NCBI GenBank assembly: GCA_937921865.1
Contig: CAKZWF010000040.1
Location: 1 to 63,327 of the forward strand
Source of the DNA: an uncultured Pseudomonadales bacterium
GTDB taxonomy: Bacteria > Pseudomonadota > Gammaproteobacteria > Pseudomonadales > Azotimanducaceae
Reading direction: 5' to 3'
DNA: 63,327 nucleotides
The notes beneath the pieces were generated by a model. That model worked only from the letters and a program-made list of their open reading frames with translations, was not told where the DNA came from and did no database searches. Positions 43,131 to 51,039 of this stretch are shown piece by piece. The position numbers and the translations under genes were made by a program. Numbering within the stretch: position 1 is the stretch's first letter; the number at the start of each line of letters is the position of its first letter.

Positions 43131-44522
43131 TCACAGTCCGGCGACTTCCTTCGCGGCACGACAGAAGGTAGACACCGCCTCAGCGAGATCTTTACGGCGC
43201 TGCTCGCCCCGGCTTTCACTGAAACAGAAAGAAATTCTCAGCTGATCAAAACCCGCGTCGACATTGCGCGCCCGGGCATCCGGCGGATAGAAGTCATACA
43301 TCGGGATCACCACCAGACCAAAGTTGGCGACCATGTCGTTAATGAACTCATCATCCGTGCGTACTTTGCCACTGAGGAAGGTAAACACGGAAAAGAAACC
43401 GCCGTCAGGCTCAGTCCAGTGAAATGCATCCTTGTGGGCACCGAGTTCGGCTTCGAAACCGGATATCAGAATCTCCCGGTTCTCCCGATAGATCTGCAGC
43501 TTTTCCTCCGCCACAGGCCACAACGATTTCCGCTCAGAAAAATCACTCTCGTGCAGCAGCGCATCAAACCCCTGATAGGCTGCCGGGTTGGGAAAGAGAA
43601 TGTCGGCGCTGGCCTGCACCAGCGCCAGTTCTGCAAACCGTGCAGACTCATCTTCGGCGATGCTCAGCTCAGCTTCCGAATAGAGATACGCCACTCGTGG
43701 ACCTGGAAAACCGATTTTCGAGCCGGTAAACAAATGGATAGTCTGTTTCGGATCCAGCGCAACAAACGGCTTCTGACGCTCTGCCGGCTCGGCAAAGTTG
43801 ATGTACAGATAGGGTGCGTCTTCCAGGATCAGAATGCCGTGGCTACGCACGATTTCCAGAATTTCCTGGCGCCTTGCGCCCGAAAACGAAAAGCCTGCTG
43901 GATTGTGGCCATCCGGGATCGTGTAGTAGAAGGGCACAAAATAGCCGTCGGCACGGGCCTGCTCAATCTGACGGGCCAGCATGTCCGGACGCGGCCCTTC
44001 TGCATCCATTTCCACACTGTATATTGCCGCGCGCTGGTTCAGTGTTGCCCTGGCCATGAAGCCGGCATAAGTTGGGGCATCGGTAATATAGGCCACCGGC
44101 GACGCCGACTGTTCGAACACCGAACACGCCAGACTGATGCCACCGGTTGCACCCACGGTTGGCACCAGGCACTCAGGATCCAGCTCCAGGCTCCAGTCAT
44201 TGCCATAGACCCGGGCAAACGTTTCCCGGGTCTTCTGCGGGCCCAGCGTGTCACCGTAGGAAAAGGCTTCGCGTTGCTGTTCCGGCAGTACATCCGGATC
44301 GTTCAAGCCTTCAGCCGCGCGCAGATGCGCCAGATAGGCAGCTTCATGAGCCAGAAAATCGCGCGGATCAGTCACTTCCGGGTGCGGATAGCCAGCCCCG
44401 AGGTGGTGAATTTTCAATCCCCGTTCGTGGGCCAGCTTGCGCAGGCGCGGCAGTGACGCTGACATCTTGCGGGTCACCGAAACCGGCTGACGCCGTAAAT
44501 CCGGTGCGTTCAGGTTAGCCAA
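43131..44522 (-). CDS. PLP-dependent aminotransferase, class I/II
   Basis: This 463-residue fold-type I aminotransferase has PLP lysine K269 in TGSKIGFPGPRVAYL. The conserved DGHNPAG (204-210) replaces the usual N-P-x-G block, and EDAPYLYINF (about 234-243) supplies the Asp that binds the pyridine nitrogen. GATGGISLACSVF (124-136) is the phosphate-binding turn region. Its arrangement is like the MocR/KAT/2-aminoadipate aminotransferase branch, but there is no DNA-binding domain. It is the first gene of a three-gene run with the CoA-binding protein and MFS transporter. Amino donor and acceptor are unknown. Confidence 0.92.
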   Translation of the reverse strand: MANLNAPDLRRQPVSVTRKMSASLPRLRKLAHERGLKIHHLGAGYPHPEVTDPRDFLAHEAAYLAHLRAAEGLNDPDVLPEQQREAFSYGDTLGPQKTRETFARVYGNDWSLELDPECLVPTVGATGGISLACSVFEQSASPVAYITDAPTYAGFMARATLNQRAAIYSVEMDAEGPRPDMLARQIEQARADGYFVPFYYTIPDGHNPAGFSFSGARRQEILEIVRSHGILILEDAPYLYINFAEPAERQKPFVALDPKQTIHLFTGSKIGFPGPRVAYLYSEAELSIAEDESARFAELALVQASADILFPNPAAYQGFDALLHESDFSERKSLWPVAEEKLQIYRENREILISGFEAELGAHKDAFHWTEPDGGFFSVFTFLSGKVRTDDEFINDMVANFGLVVIPMYDFYPPDARARNVDAGFDQLRISFCFSESRGEQRRKDLAEAVSTFCRAAKEVAGL

Positions 44523-44565
44523 TGGTCATTCCTCAGATTATGAACAGGCGCGGTGCTCGGCCCGC

Positions 44566-45627
44566 TCACCGTTCGCTACGGTTTTTCGCCGCCTGGCGGT
44601 AGTGTTTACCCAGTTGTCGGTTTCTCAGATGCCGGTCGGCGACAGTTTCTGAATTGTATAACTCTTCGCGCTTGAGCTTAAGGTAGCTGTCGAGCCGATC
44701 CTCATCCAGGCTGCCGCTGGCAATCGCCAGGCGGACCTGACAGCCAGGCTCACTTTCATGCCGACAATCCGCAAACCGACAGCTGTCGGCCAACGCCTGC
44801 ACATCATCGAACATCGCCGCCACACCTTCTTCCGCGTCCGCAATGCCCAGCTCCCGCATTCCGGGGCTATCCACCAACAGCCCTCCTTCGGGCAACAGAT
44901 GCAGCGAACGGTTTGTAGTGGTATGACGGCCTTTGCCGTCTTCCTCGCGGATACCACCGGTCAGCTGCACAGCATCTCCAATCAGACTGTTGATCAGGGT
45001 GGATTTTCCAACCCCTGAAGACCCCAGCAGGGAGACGGTCACTCCGGGTTTGATCCAGGCCCGCAGCCCGGCCAGAGAATCCGGGTCGAGTGAGTTGACC
45101 AGCTCTACTGCCAGACCCCGCTTCAGTTTGAGCGTTTCCTGGCGGAAGTCTTCAGGGTTGTCGGTCAGATCGGTTTTCGTGAGTACCACCACCGGCGTCA
45201 CCCCGGATTCAAGCGCCAGCGACAGATAGCGCGCCATGCGCGACGGGTTGAATTCGTCATTGCAGGAGCTGACCAGAAACATCACATCGACGTTGGCCGC
45301 GAGCAGCTGCAGGTCTCCAACCTTGCTGACGCTCATGCGTTTGAGCAGGCTGTGTCGTTCAAGCAGCCGGACAATCTGCTGACTGAGCGGATCGAACAAT
45401 ACCCAGTCACCCACGGTTGGCCGGTCTTCGACCGGCAGCTGAAACCACCGCCCGGCCATAGGCACCTGTTGAACCCCGCCGACAAATCGCAGCTCCAAGC
45501 CGGTGCGCTGGACACCAAACACCCGGGCAGGCTGACAGGTATCCGGAGACTCCAGCTCCTCCGGCAGCAGCTGCTGTTGAAAAAACGGCGACCAGCCGAG
45601 TTCCTTAAGAGTGACTTCGGCGGTCAT
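44566..45627 (-). CDS. rsgA: Ribosome small subunit-dependent GTPase A
   Basis: This is a 353-residue circularly permuted GTPase that assists late 30S subunit maturation. An N-terminal OB-fold (about 35-95) precedes the GTPase: TKTDL (150-154, G4), GSSGVGKSTLINSL (202-215, G1) and DSPGMRELG (G3, near 258). The C-terminal zinc-binding segment CRFADCRHESEPGC supplies Cys/His ligands. Order of motifs G4-G1-G3 is diagnostic. Length is close to E. coli RsgA (350). It overlaps the YgjP-like gene stop by four bases (ATGA). Confidence 0.96.
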   Translation of the reverse strand: MTAEVTLKELGWSPFFQQQLLPEELESPDTCQPARVFGVQRTGLELRFVGGVQQVPMAGRWFQLPVEDRPTVGDWVLFDPLSQQIVRLLERHSLLKRMSVSKVGDLQLLAANVDVMFLVSSCNDEFNPSRMARYLSLALESGVTPVVVLTKTDLTDNPEDFRQETLKLKRGLAVELVNSLDPDSLAGLRAWIKPGVTVSLLGSSGVGKSTLINSLIGDAVQLTGGIREEDGKGRHTTTNRSLHLLPEGGLLVDSPGMRELGIADAEEGVAAMFDDVQALADSCRFADCRHESEPGCQVRLAIASGSLDEDRLDSYLKLKREELYNSETVADRHLRNRQLGKHYRQAAKNRSER

Positions 45628-46391
45628 TCGTGCAGCAGGACCGGCATGAAGCCGTCCAGTTCTTTAGAGCGGTCCTGCCAGTCCGGCATGTGTGCTGCCA
45701 TCAGGCCGTAAAAACGCCGCGAGTGATCATGATGCACAAGATGACACAGCTCATGAAGAATCACGTAGTCGATCAACCGCAGCGGCGTTTTGATCAGATG
45801 GGTGTTCAACGCGATAATCCCGTCGTAGCTGCAGCTGCCCCACTGACTGCGCATGAATCGCGTGCGCCAGCTCGGCAACCCGCCGCTCAGCCAGGGCAGC
45901 GATTGCCAGTGCGCCAGCCGTTGCGCGAAAACACTTTTGGCCTGCTGCAGATACCAGCGTTTGAGACGACGGGCGACTGCCTCAGGAGCAGGATTCACCA
46001 GTCGAACCTGGATTTCGCCGCGGATACCGTCAAGGCCTGGAAACAGCGCCAACTGAGCATTACGCTCCCGTACCACCACCGCAGAGGCCCCTTCTTTGAC
46101 CTGCAGCTCGAAAGCCTGGCCGAGGTACTGCAGCAACTCACCGGAGACATAGTGTGGCGCGGCCACGCAGACGGCATCTTTCTGGACTGACTCAAGCCTT
46201 CTGCGCAACCAGCGCTCGTGCTCAACAATCACTGCTTCCAGTTCGTCCAGGGTCGCATTCACCGGCGCATCGAGAATCACATGCCCGGCCGGATCAAAGC
46301 CGAGACCTATCCGCGTCTTGCGGCGGCTGTTACGCCGGACCTCGACAGTAATCTCCTGAACCTGCAGCTGTTCCACAATCAGAAATCCCAC
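45624..46391 (-). CDS. YgjP-like M48 metallopeptidase domain protein
   Basis: This 255-residue protein has the zinc-binding HELCH at 213-217 with a following HLVHHDHSRRF that supplies the third ligand, and WGSCS at 184-188. Both are hallmarks of the YgjP/WLM-like family (DUF45). E. coli UpyP (YgjP) has been described as a UTP pyrophosphatase. Older databases call it a metal-dependent hydrolase. The N-terminal half (1-120) is a beta-rich region typical of the family. It is upstream of rsgA with an ATGA overlap, and its own start overlaps the end of the GNAT gene (stop 46379) by 13 bases, so all three genes are probably co-transcribed. Confidence 0.9.
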   Translation of the reverse strand: MGFLIVEQLQVQEITVEVRRNSRRKTRIGLGFDPAGHVILDAPVNATLDELEAVIVEHERWLRRRLESVQKDAVCVAAPHYVSGELLQYLGQAFELQVKEGASAVVVRERNAQLALFPGLDGIRGEIQVRLVNPAPEAVARRLKRWYLQQAKSVFAQRLAHWQSLPWLSGGLPSWRTRFMRSQWGSCSYDGIIALNTHLIKTPLRLIDYVILHELCHLVHHDHSRRFYGLMAAHMPDWQDRSKELDGFMPVLLHE

Positions 46392-47608
46392 CCGAACGAG
46401 GGCTGAGGCAGACAGAACACCCGATCCAGTGAAGTCAGCAACTCAGCGGGAGCACTGAACTCATCACTCACCTCGAGCACTGATGCGGATGCAACACCGA
46501 AAAACAAACGACTGAACGCATTCACCGAGCAGAGCAGCGTCGGTAGAGGCTGTTCACGACCCTCAGACACTTTTGAGGTCTGAGAGAACTCAACCACATA
46601 CTCACCACCTATCCCCTGCCAGGAGTCTGCAGCCTGATCCTGCAACAGATCGGCAACCGGATCTGTCAGCTGCAGGTTGAATTTCAATGGCGGACCGGGC
46701 CAGCTGTAGCGGCTGACACAGGACATATTCAGTAACCGGATCTGCCACCAGGCAACCGCCCTATGTTCGTTAGAGTGATCCGACAGCCGGGTAATGCGCC
46801 GATGGCGAAACGGTTGCCGCAGCAGCATCTGCAACTGTACGTGGGGTGGTTGCATCATCTTCACAGAGGAAACCTGATCCGCCAGCGCTTTCAACAACGA
46901 CAGCAGTTCCAGCAGCTGCGCTGTGGTGCGATAGGCGATCTGATTGATCACGTAGGGGCCATGCTCTCCGCGCACATCAAACCAGATGAAGTGGGTCAGC
47001 TCGTCACCGTCGAAGTAGCCCAGACCGTGACCGTTCTCCGTGAAACCGATTTCAGCTTTAACCATTTCCGGAGGCGTCAGGGTGACTGAACCATGATTCG
47101 GCAAACGCTGCACCATGCTGGCATGCATCTGTCGCCAGTGTTCGGCATTCAGCCGAGTCGGCGCCGCAAACGGCACATCCACGATCAGGCTGGCCGGATC
47201 AAAGGTGAACTGGTGTTCATAAGCGCCGGTGCCGAACCCCAGCTTGTCGTAAAAACCCTGATCAAACATTCCTAAAGCCGCCACCTCCACACCTTCCGAG
47301 GCTGACGAGGCAAGCTGAAGTGCAGTCAGTTTTTGAGCAAAACCCTGTTTCCTGGCAATCCTGCTGGTAGTCACCGCGGTGACCGCACACAACGACAGCG
47401 TCTGCTCCAGGTGATGCACTGTTCCCGGCACCGTCTGCACCGAGCACTCGGCTTCTCCTGCCATCCGGGCGGTCAGACAGCTGCCGACCGACAGAAAATC
47501 TTTCATACAGGCGGCCTGAGATTCATTTTCCACCCAGCCGACCTCGTACCAGATCCGCTGCAGGTGTTTCAGATCCCGGGACTCGTCGTATGGATAGATG
47601 TCCATCAT
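46379..47608 (-). CDS. GNAT family N-acetyltransferase (Eis-like)
   Basis: This 409-residue protein has an N-terminal acetyltransferase domain (about 1-140). LSLCAVTAVTTSRIARKQGFAQKL carries the acetyl-CoA binding V-x-x-x-R-x-x-G region. A further acyltransferase-like half and a C-terminal sterol-carrier-like domain follow, as in the Eis family. The ATG at 47608 is followed by a second ATG; the longer open frame to 47689 lacks family similarity. The 3' end overlaps the YgjP gene by 13 bases. Eis proteins acetylate amines such as aminoglycosides or protein lysines; this one's substrate is unknown. The region between it and the MaoC gene (47609-47743) shows no feature I recognise. Confidence 0.85.
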   Translation of the reverse strand: MMDIYPYDESRDLKHLQRIWYEVGWVENESQAACMKDFLSVGSCLTARMAGEAECSVQTVPGTVHHLEQTLSLCAVTAVTTSRIARKQGFAQKLTALQLASSASEGVEVAALGMFDQGFYDKLGFGTGAYEHQFTFDPASLIVDVPFAAPTRLNAEHWRQMHASMVQRLPNHGSVTLTPPEMVKAEIGFTENGHGLGYFDGDELTHFIWFDVRGEHGPYVINQIAYRTTAQLLELLSLLKALADQVSSVKMMQPPHVQLQMLLRQPFRHRRITRLSDHSNEHRAVAWWQIRLLNMSCVSRYSWPGPPLKFNLQLTDPVADLLQDQAADSWQGIGGEYVVEFSQTSKVSEGREQPLPTLLCSVNAFSRLFFGVASASVLEVSDEFSAPAELLTSLDRVFCLPQPSFGWDF

Positions 47609-47743
47609 GCGACTCTCAGTTCCGCTGTTTCGCCGACCACAGGCAACAGCACCCGGACTGCTGTGCCGGCGTCTGCGTGCTCGCCACACACGGGCCCTGC
47701 GGAAGCCTTCCTCAGTCGCAAACGGGTTTCCGAATGGAAGCCA

Positions 47744-48241
47744 TCAGAACACCAGTCTGGCGAGGCTTTCTGCGACAACGGCGGGTTTTTCGGTACCCTC
47801 AACTTCAACTACCAGCTCATTCATGGTTTCCAGCATCGTGCCTTTGATTTCAACACGCTTCAGCGTGCTGGATGTGCGAATCCGCGCGCCTACCGCGACC
47901 GGCGAGGGGAAGCGGACTTTGTCGAAGCCATAGTTAATGGTCAGTTTCTGCCCGGGCAGCTGGGGCAGTCCAATGCTCTCCTCTCGGGGCAGAAAACTCA
48001 TGATCGACAGCGTCAGGGCTCCGTGGGCAATCGGCTTGCCGAACGGACCCGCAGTGGCGCGCTCAGGATCAACGTGGATCCATTGATGATCCATCGTCAC
48101 ATCGGCAAAGTCATTAACCCGCTCCTGAGTGATCTCAAACCACTCCGTTGGTGCCCGCTGTTCACCGATACGAGCCGTCATGGTTTCAAAGGCGTTCTGC
48201 AGATTGGTTTCGGTATCGGACATCGGAGTCTCCATGGACAA
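47744..48241 (-). CDS. MaoC family dehydratase
   Basis: This is a 165-residue hot-dog fold hydratase. The signature FADVTMDHQWIHVDPERA (about 45-62) carries the catalytic Asp and His seen in R-specific enoyl-CoA hydratases, followed by GPFGKPIAHGALTLS. The conserved LTINYGFDKVRFPSPV pairs it with the second MaoC protein at 52815, with which it shares layout and probably ancestry. Such proteins hydrate enoyl-CoA to 3-hydroxyacyl-CoA or, in PHA and mycolic pathways, related thioesters. It stands alone, with no obvious fatty-acid neighbour. The first ATG at 48241 is used; a later in-frame ATG exists six codons in (48223). Confidence 0.9.
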   Translation of the reverse strand: MSMETPMSDTETNLQNAFETMTARIGEQRAPTEWFEITQERVNDFADVTMDHQWIHVDPERATAGPFGKPIAHGALTLSIMSFLPREESIGLPQLPGQKLTINYGFDKVRFPSPVAVGARIRTSSTLKRVEIKGTMLETMNELVVEVEGTEKPAVVAESLARLVF

Positions 48242-48362
48242 AGCTGTGAAACTGGCGGACTGGTAATCAACTTGAATCTACCTCGCCCGCCGGGCTGGCC
48301 GAATTATGCACAACCCGACCGTCTTCACCAAGGCGCTCGGGATGCACACAGACTCTGGCCAA

Positions 48363-49139
48363 TCAGTTTCTGGGCACCGACGGCCGATACACCGGAAAAG
48401 TAAGATTGGCTTGCGCCCAGTCCACCAGCGCGTCGAGCGTGCGGTGTTCGGCCAGCATCTCCAGTTGCATACGGGTCACCACCATCAGATCGAACTCTTG
48501 CGCGGCGTGACGGGTAAGCGCTTCGGACGCTGATATCCAGGTGCTCTCCACAGTCTCCTTGTCATCGTGCAGACCCACCTGCTCCGGCGGCGCCACGGCC
48601 AGAAAAAACCGGGTATCAAACCGTCGAGGTCGACCCGCAGGCGTAACAAAGCGATTCACATAATGAATTCTGTCCACCGCCAGATTCAGCGATTCACGTC
48701 GGCACAGTTCAAACAGACTCAGTTCACCACTGTGGATCTGGTGTCGATAAGTCTCATAAAGATGCTCGTTATCAGGGTTGTAGCTCAGCAGATCTGCAGC
48801 ATCTGTATAGGCCAGCAGCAGACCGGCTTCCTCGAAGGTTTCACGAATGCCGGCGATCCAGTAGCCACGCCATTCAGGACCCAGCGCCTGCTGCTGAAGG
48901 GTCTGAGCGTCGCTGGGACCACGCCGGTGTTCGTCATACTTGTGCAGATGATCATCTGCATCCACTTTGCCACCCGGAAACACATACATCCCGCCGGCAA
49001 AAGCGGCTTTATTGGTCCGGCGCAGCATGAATATCTCCGGCGTTCCGCCTTCGGCACCTTCCCGAGCGATAATCACCGTTGCTGCCGGTTTGATTGGCTG
49101 CACGGCGGCTGTAGCCGTTTTCTTCATTGTTTTAGTCAT
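48363..49139 (-). CDS. NUDIX hydrolase
   Basis: This 258-residue protein begins with a 20-residue basic or alanine-rich leader, then a NUDIX fold. GGMYVFPGGKVDADD (around 49-63) is the start of the Nudix-box region, and IAGIRETFEEAGLLLAY (around 97-113) provides the REx2EExG core that binds metal. The long insert between GGKVD and the RETFEE core is characteristic of the acyl-CoA/NUDT19-like and related groups, suggesting a CoA-pyrophosphatase-like or 8-oxo-nucleotide-type function; I cannot tell which. It lies 42 bases downstream of the LLM oxidoreductase gene, on the same strand. Confidence 0.9.
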   Translation of the reverse strand: MTKTMKKTATAAVQPIKPAATVIIAREGAEGGTPEIFMLRRTNKAAFAGGMYVFPGGKVDADDHLHKYDEHRRGPSDAQTLQQQALGPEWRGYWIAGIRETFEEAGLLLAYTDAADLLSYNPDNEHLYETYRHQIHSGELSLFELCRRESLNLAVDRIHYVNRFVTPAGRPRRFDTRFFLAVAPPEQVGLHDDKETVESTWISASEALTRHAAQEFDLMVVTRMQLEMLAEHRTLDALVDWAQANLTFPVYRPSVPRN

Positions 49140-49181
49140 GTCTTTCCAGTCACACTTTGCCAGTCACACTTTGCCTGCCGC

Positions 49182-49946
49182 TCAGTCGACCAGCGTCCTG
49201 ATCTGCTCCGGGCTTGGTCCCCCAGGCAGAAACATCACCACTGCATCGTCGAAACCTGAATCTGCAAAGGTGTCCAGCTGAGCTTTCAACGCACCCAGAT
49301 CAAGCCCGGGCGGGAGCATGATTGTCGAGACGATGGCCCTGCCACCACCAGCCCCACGGTAGCGTTCATGCGCGCTGACGATTTCTTCGGTGCTGCGATA
49401 ATTGGCAGATGCTATCCAGCCGGAAAAAGTTTGCGCAGCTTTGACCACACCGTTACCCCAGGAGCCCAGCAGCACCGGCGGACCGCCCAGCACCGCTGGC
49501 CAGGGAGACAGATCACTATCACCCAGCCTGCCGCGGTCCAGCGCACTGCGAAATTCTTCGATGCGCTCATTGAACTGCTTGAAGCGCAGCGCATAGTCCG
49601 CGCCAAACGCAGCAAAGTCCTCAGTGGTAGAGCCTGCACCCACACCAAGCAGCAGTCTGTCTCCACAGATCTGCTGTAGAGAAAAAACTCGATGCGCAAG
49701 CTCAAGTGGCCTGTACAACGGCAGCTGCAGCACGGCGGTACCCAGCTCCGGCGTAGTGGTGACACTGGCGGCAACACTCAGCGTGACAAACGGATCGGTC
49801 ACCATGAAACCGCGACCGACTGCCTGTGCCGTCCACAGACTGCTGTAGCCGGCGCCTTCCAGATGCCGGGCCTGATCCGCCAGCTCGCTGGGATTACCAG
49901 CATTGCTGATGGGTCCAAGTAGTGCGCCTAGTCGCATACGATTCAT
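49182..49946 (-). CDS. LLM-class flavin-dependent oxidoreductase
   Basis: This 254-residue TIM-barrel protein has the luciferase-like monooxygenase fold. The N-terminus, LGALLGPISNAGNPSELADQA, is followed by GYSSLWTAQAVGR (about 33-45), RLLLGVGAG and a C-terminal LPGGPSPEQI. It is shorter than most family members (about 300). It could be F420- or FMN-dependent; the sequence does not settle which. Its ATG overlaps the preceding VOC-domain gene stop by four bases (ATGA), so the two are coupled. The NUDIX gene follows. The three may be one operon of unknown role. Confidence 0.9.
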   Translation of the reverse strand: MNRMRLGALLGPISNAGNPSELADQARHLEGAGYSSLWTAQAVGRGFMVTDPFVTLSVAASVTTTPELGTAVLQLPLYRPLELAHRVFSLQQICGDRLLLGVGAGSTTEDFAAFGADYALRFKQFNERIEEFRSALDRGRLGDSDLSPWPAVLGGPPVLLGSWGNGVVKAAQTFSGWIASANYRSTEEIVSAHERYRGAGGGRAIVSTIMLPPGLDLGALKAQLDTFADSGFDDAVVMFLPGGPSPEQIRTLVD

Positions 49947-50599
49947 CCTAACAGTGCCAATGACTGCCCACTGGAACGCAGCGTAACAGTGCCGGCCGAC
50001 GTCTCAATATCTACCCGCATGCTGGGTTGGGATTCAGGGGTCACCTCAACGTCAAGCCCCAGACCCGCAAAGCACTCCGAAAGCGCAGCCGCATCCGGGC
50101 TACCCAGCCGCAGGCGCTGAAAACGACCTGCCAGCGGATTGGTCTGCGCCGGGTGTGGGGTGTGCTGCCAATCAATCACAAACGGCATCAGCCCTGCATG
50201 CGAGTGACCGACCAGATACAGCAGTTCCCAGGCCAGCAATGCTCCAGAAGGCGTCATTCGCTCGGTGGCAACAGGTCCACGGGTTTGCAATCCGGCAGCC
50301 TGCGCAAGTTGCGCAACGTCGACAAGATGGTCGCTGGCCACCGCCCAGGTGATCAGCGCCGGTTCCGGCAGCGCTTTCAAGCCTGCGACGAATGCTCTAT
50401 CCGAGTTCTGCGCGGAATCCGGTGCAATGATCTCCAGATACTCCGATTCGCCCAGCGACAGCAGCGCATTGCAGGTACCAAGGCCCGAATGAGCCCCGCC
50501 AGGCACCGCGGCTACGCCAAACAGGCTTTCTGCGACTGCCATGCCCTGCTCGAGGCTCGCTGCCCCCCACATAAGATGATCGAATTTCAATTGGGCCAT
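49943..50599 (-). CDS. VOC/glyoxalase-like domain protein
   Basis: This 218-residue protein starts with FDHLMWGAASLEQGM (about 6-20), carrying the first His. It continues with a YLEIIAPD strand (about 54-61) and a long C-terminal part with HAGLMPFVIDWQHTPHP (about 133-149). These features mark the Glyoxalase-like group (Glyoxalase_3), a distant VOC branch. Its enzymatic activity is unknown. It overlaps the LLM oxidoreductase gene by four bases and is the first gene of the minus-strand run. It diverges from the DUF4212/symporter pair; their shared spacer is 50600-50725. Confidence 0.85.
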   Translation of the reverse strand: MAQLKFDHLMWGAASLEQGMAVAESLFGVAAVPGGAHSGLGTCNALLSLGESEYLEIIAPDSAQNSDRAFVAGLKALPEPALITWAVASDHLVDVAQLAQAAGLQTRGPVATERMTPSGALLAWELLYLVGHSHAGLMPFVIDWQHTPHPAQTNPLAGRFQRLRLGSPDAAALSECFAGLGLDVEVTPESQPSMRVDIETSAGTVTLRSSGQSLALLG

Positions 50600-50725
50600 G
50601 TTTTGTCTGTCTCCTTTCCCAGCATGCAGTTAACCATTTCTGCTCGACGCATGCCCACCACGCCGATGGGATTCCTGTCGCCGGTAGGGGTATATTTACC
50701 AGCGACCGAGGGGAAGGAAAGTCTG

Positions 50726-51037
50726 TTGTCTGATGAGAAATCGTCCGGAGGTTCACCGGCGCAGCCGAGACGTTCACCGGCGCAGCCAAATAGTGCCTAC
50801 TGGCGCGCCAATCTGAAGCTGGGCGCTGTTCTGCTGCTGATCTGGTTTGTGGTGTCGTTCGGCTTCGGGATTCTGCTGGTCGAGCCGCTGAACAGGATCG
50901 CCTTCTTTGGTTTCAAACTCGGTTTCTGGTGGGCCCAGCAGGGATCAATATTCGTCTTTGTTGTGCTGATCTTTGTATATTCCGCACTGATGAAACGGAT
51001 CGACAAACGCTTCGACGTTCACGAAGAAGAGGAATAA
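50726..51037 (+). CDS. DUF4212 small membrane subunit of a sodium:solute symporter
   Basis: This is a 103-residue protein with two hydrophobic segments (about 30-50 and 70-88) joined by EPLNRIAFFGFKLGFWWAQQG. A polar N-terminus and a charged C-terminus (KRIDKRFDVHEEEE) flank them. This is the small DUF4212 partner that consistently precedes VC_2705-type sodium:solute symporters. I chose the TTG at 50726, which has GGGAAGGAAAG upstream and gives the usual length; no ATG fits. The stop is followed two bases later by the symporter's GTG. The pair is expected to work together in the membrane, with the small subunit's role unproven. Confidence 0.9.
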   Translation: MSDEKSSGGSPAQPRRSPAQPNSAYWRANLKLGAVLLLIWFVVSFGFGILLVEPLNRIAFFGFKLGFWWAQQGSIFVFVVLIFVYSALMKRIDKRFDVHEEEE

Positions 51038-51039
51038 CC

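Noticed and set aside
43008..44456. Plus-strand open frame of 482 codons
   Set aside because: Antisense to the aminotransferase and CoA-binding genes, whose catalytic motifs are intact on the other strand. No domain in the translation.
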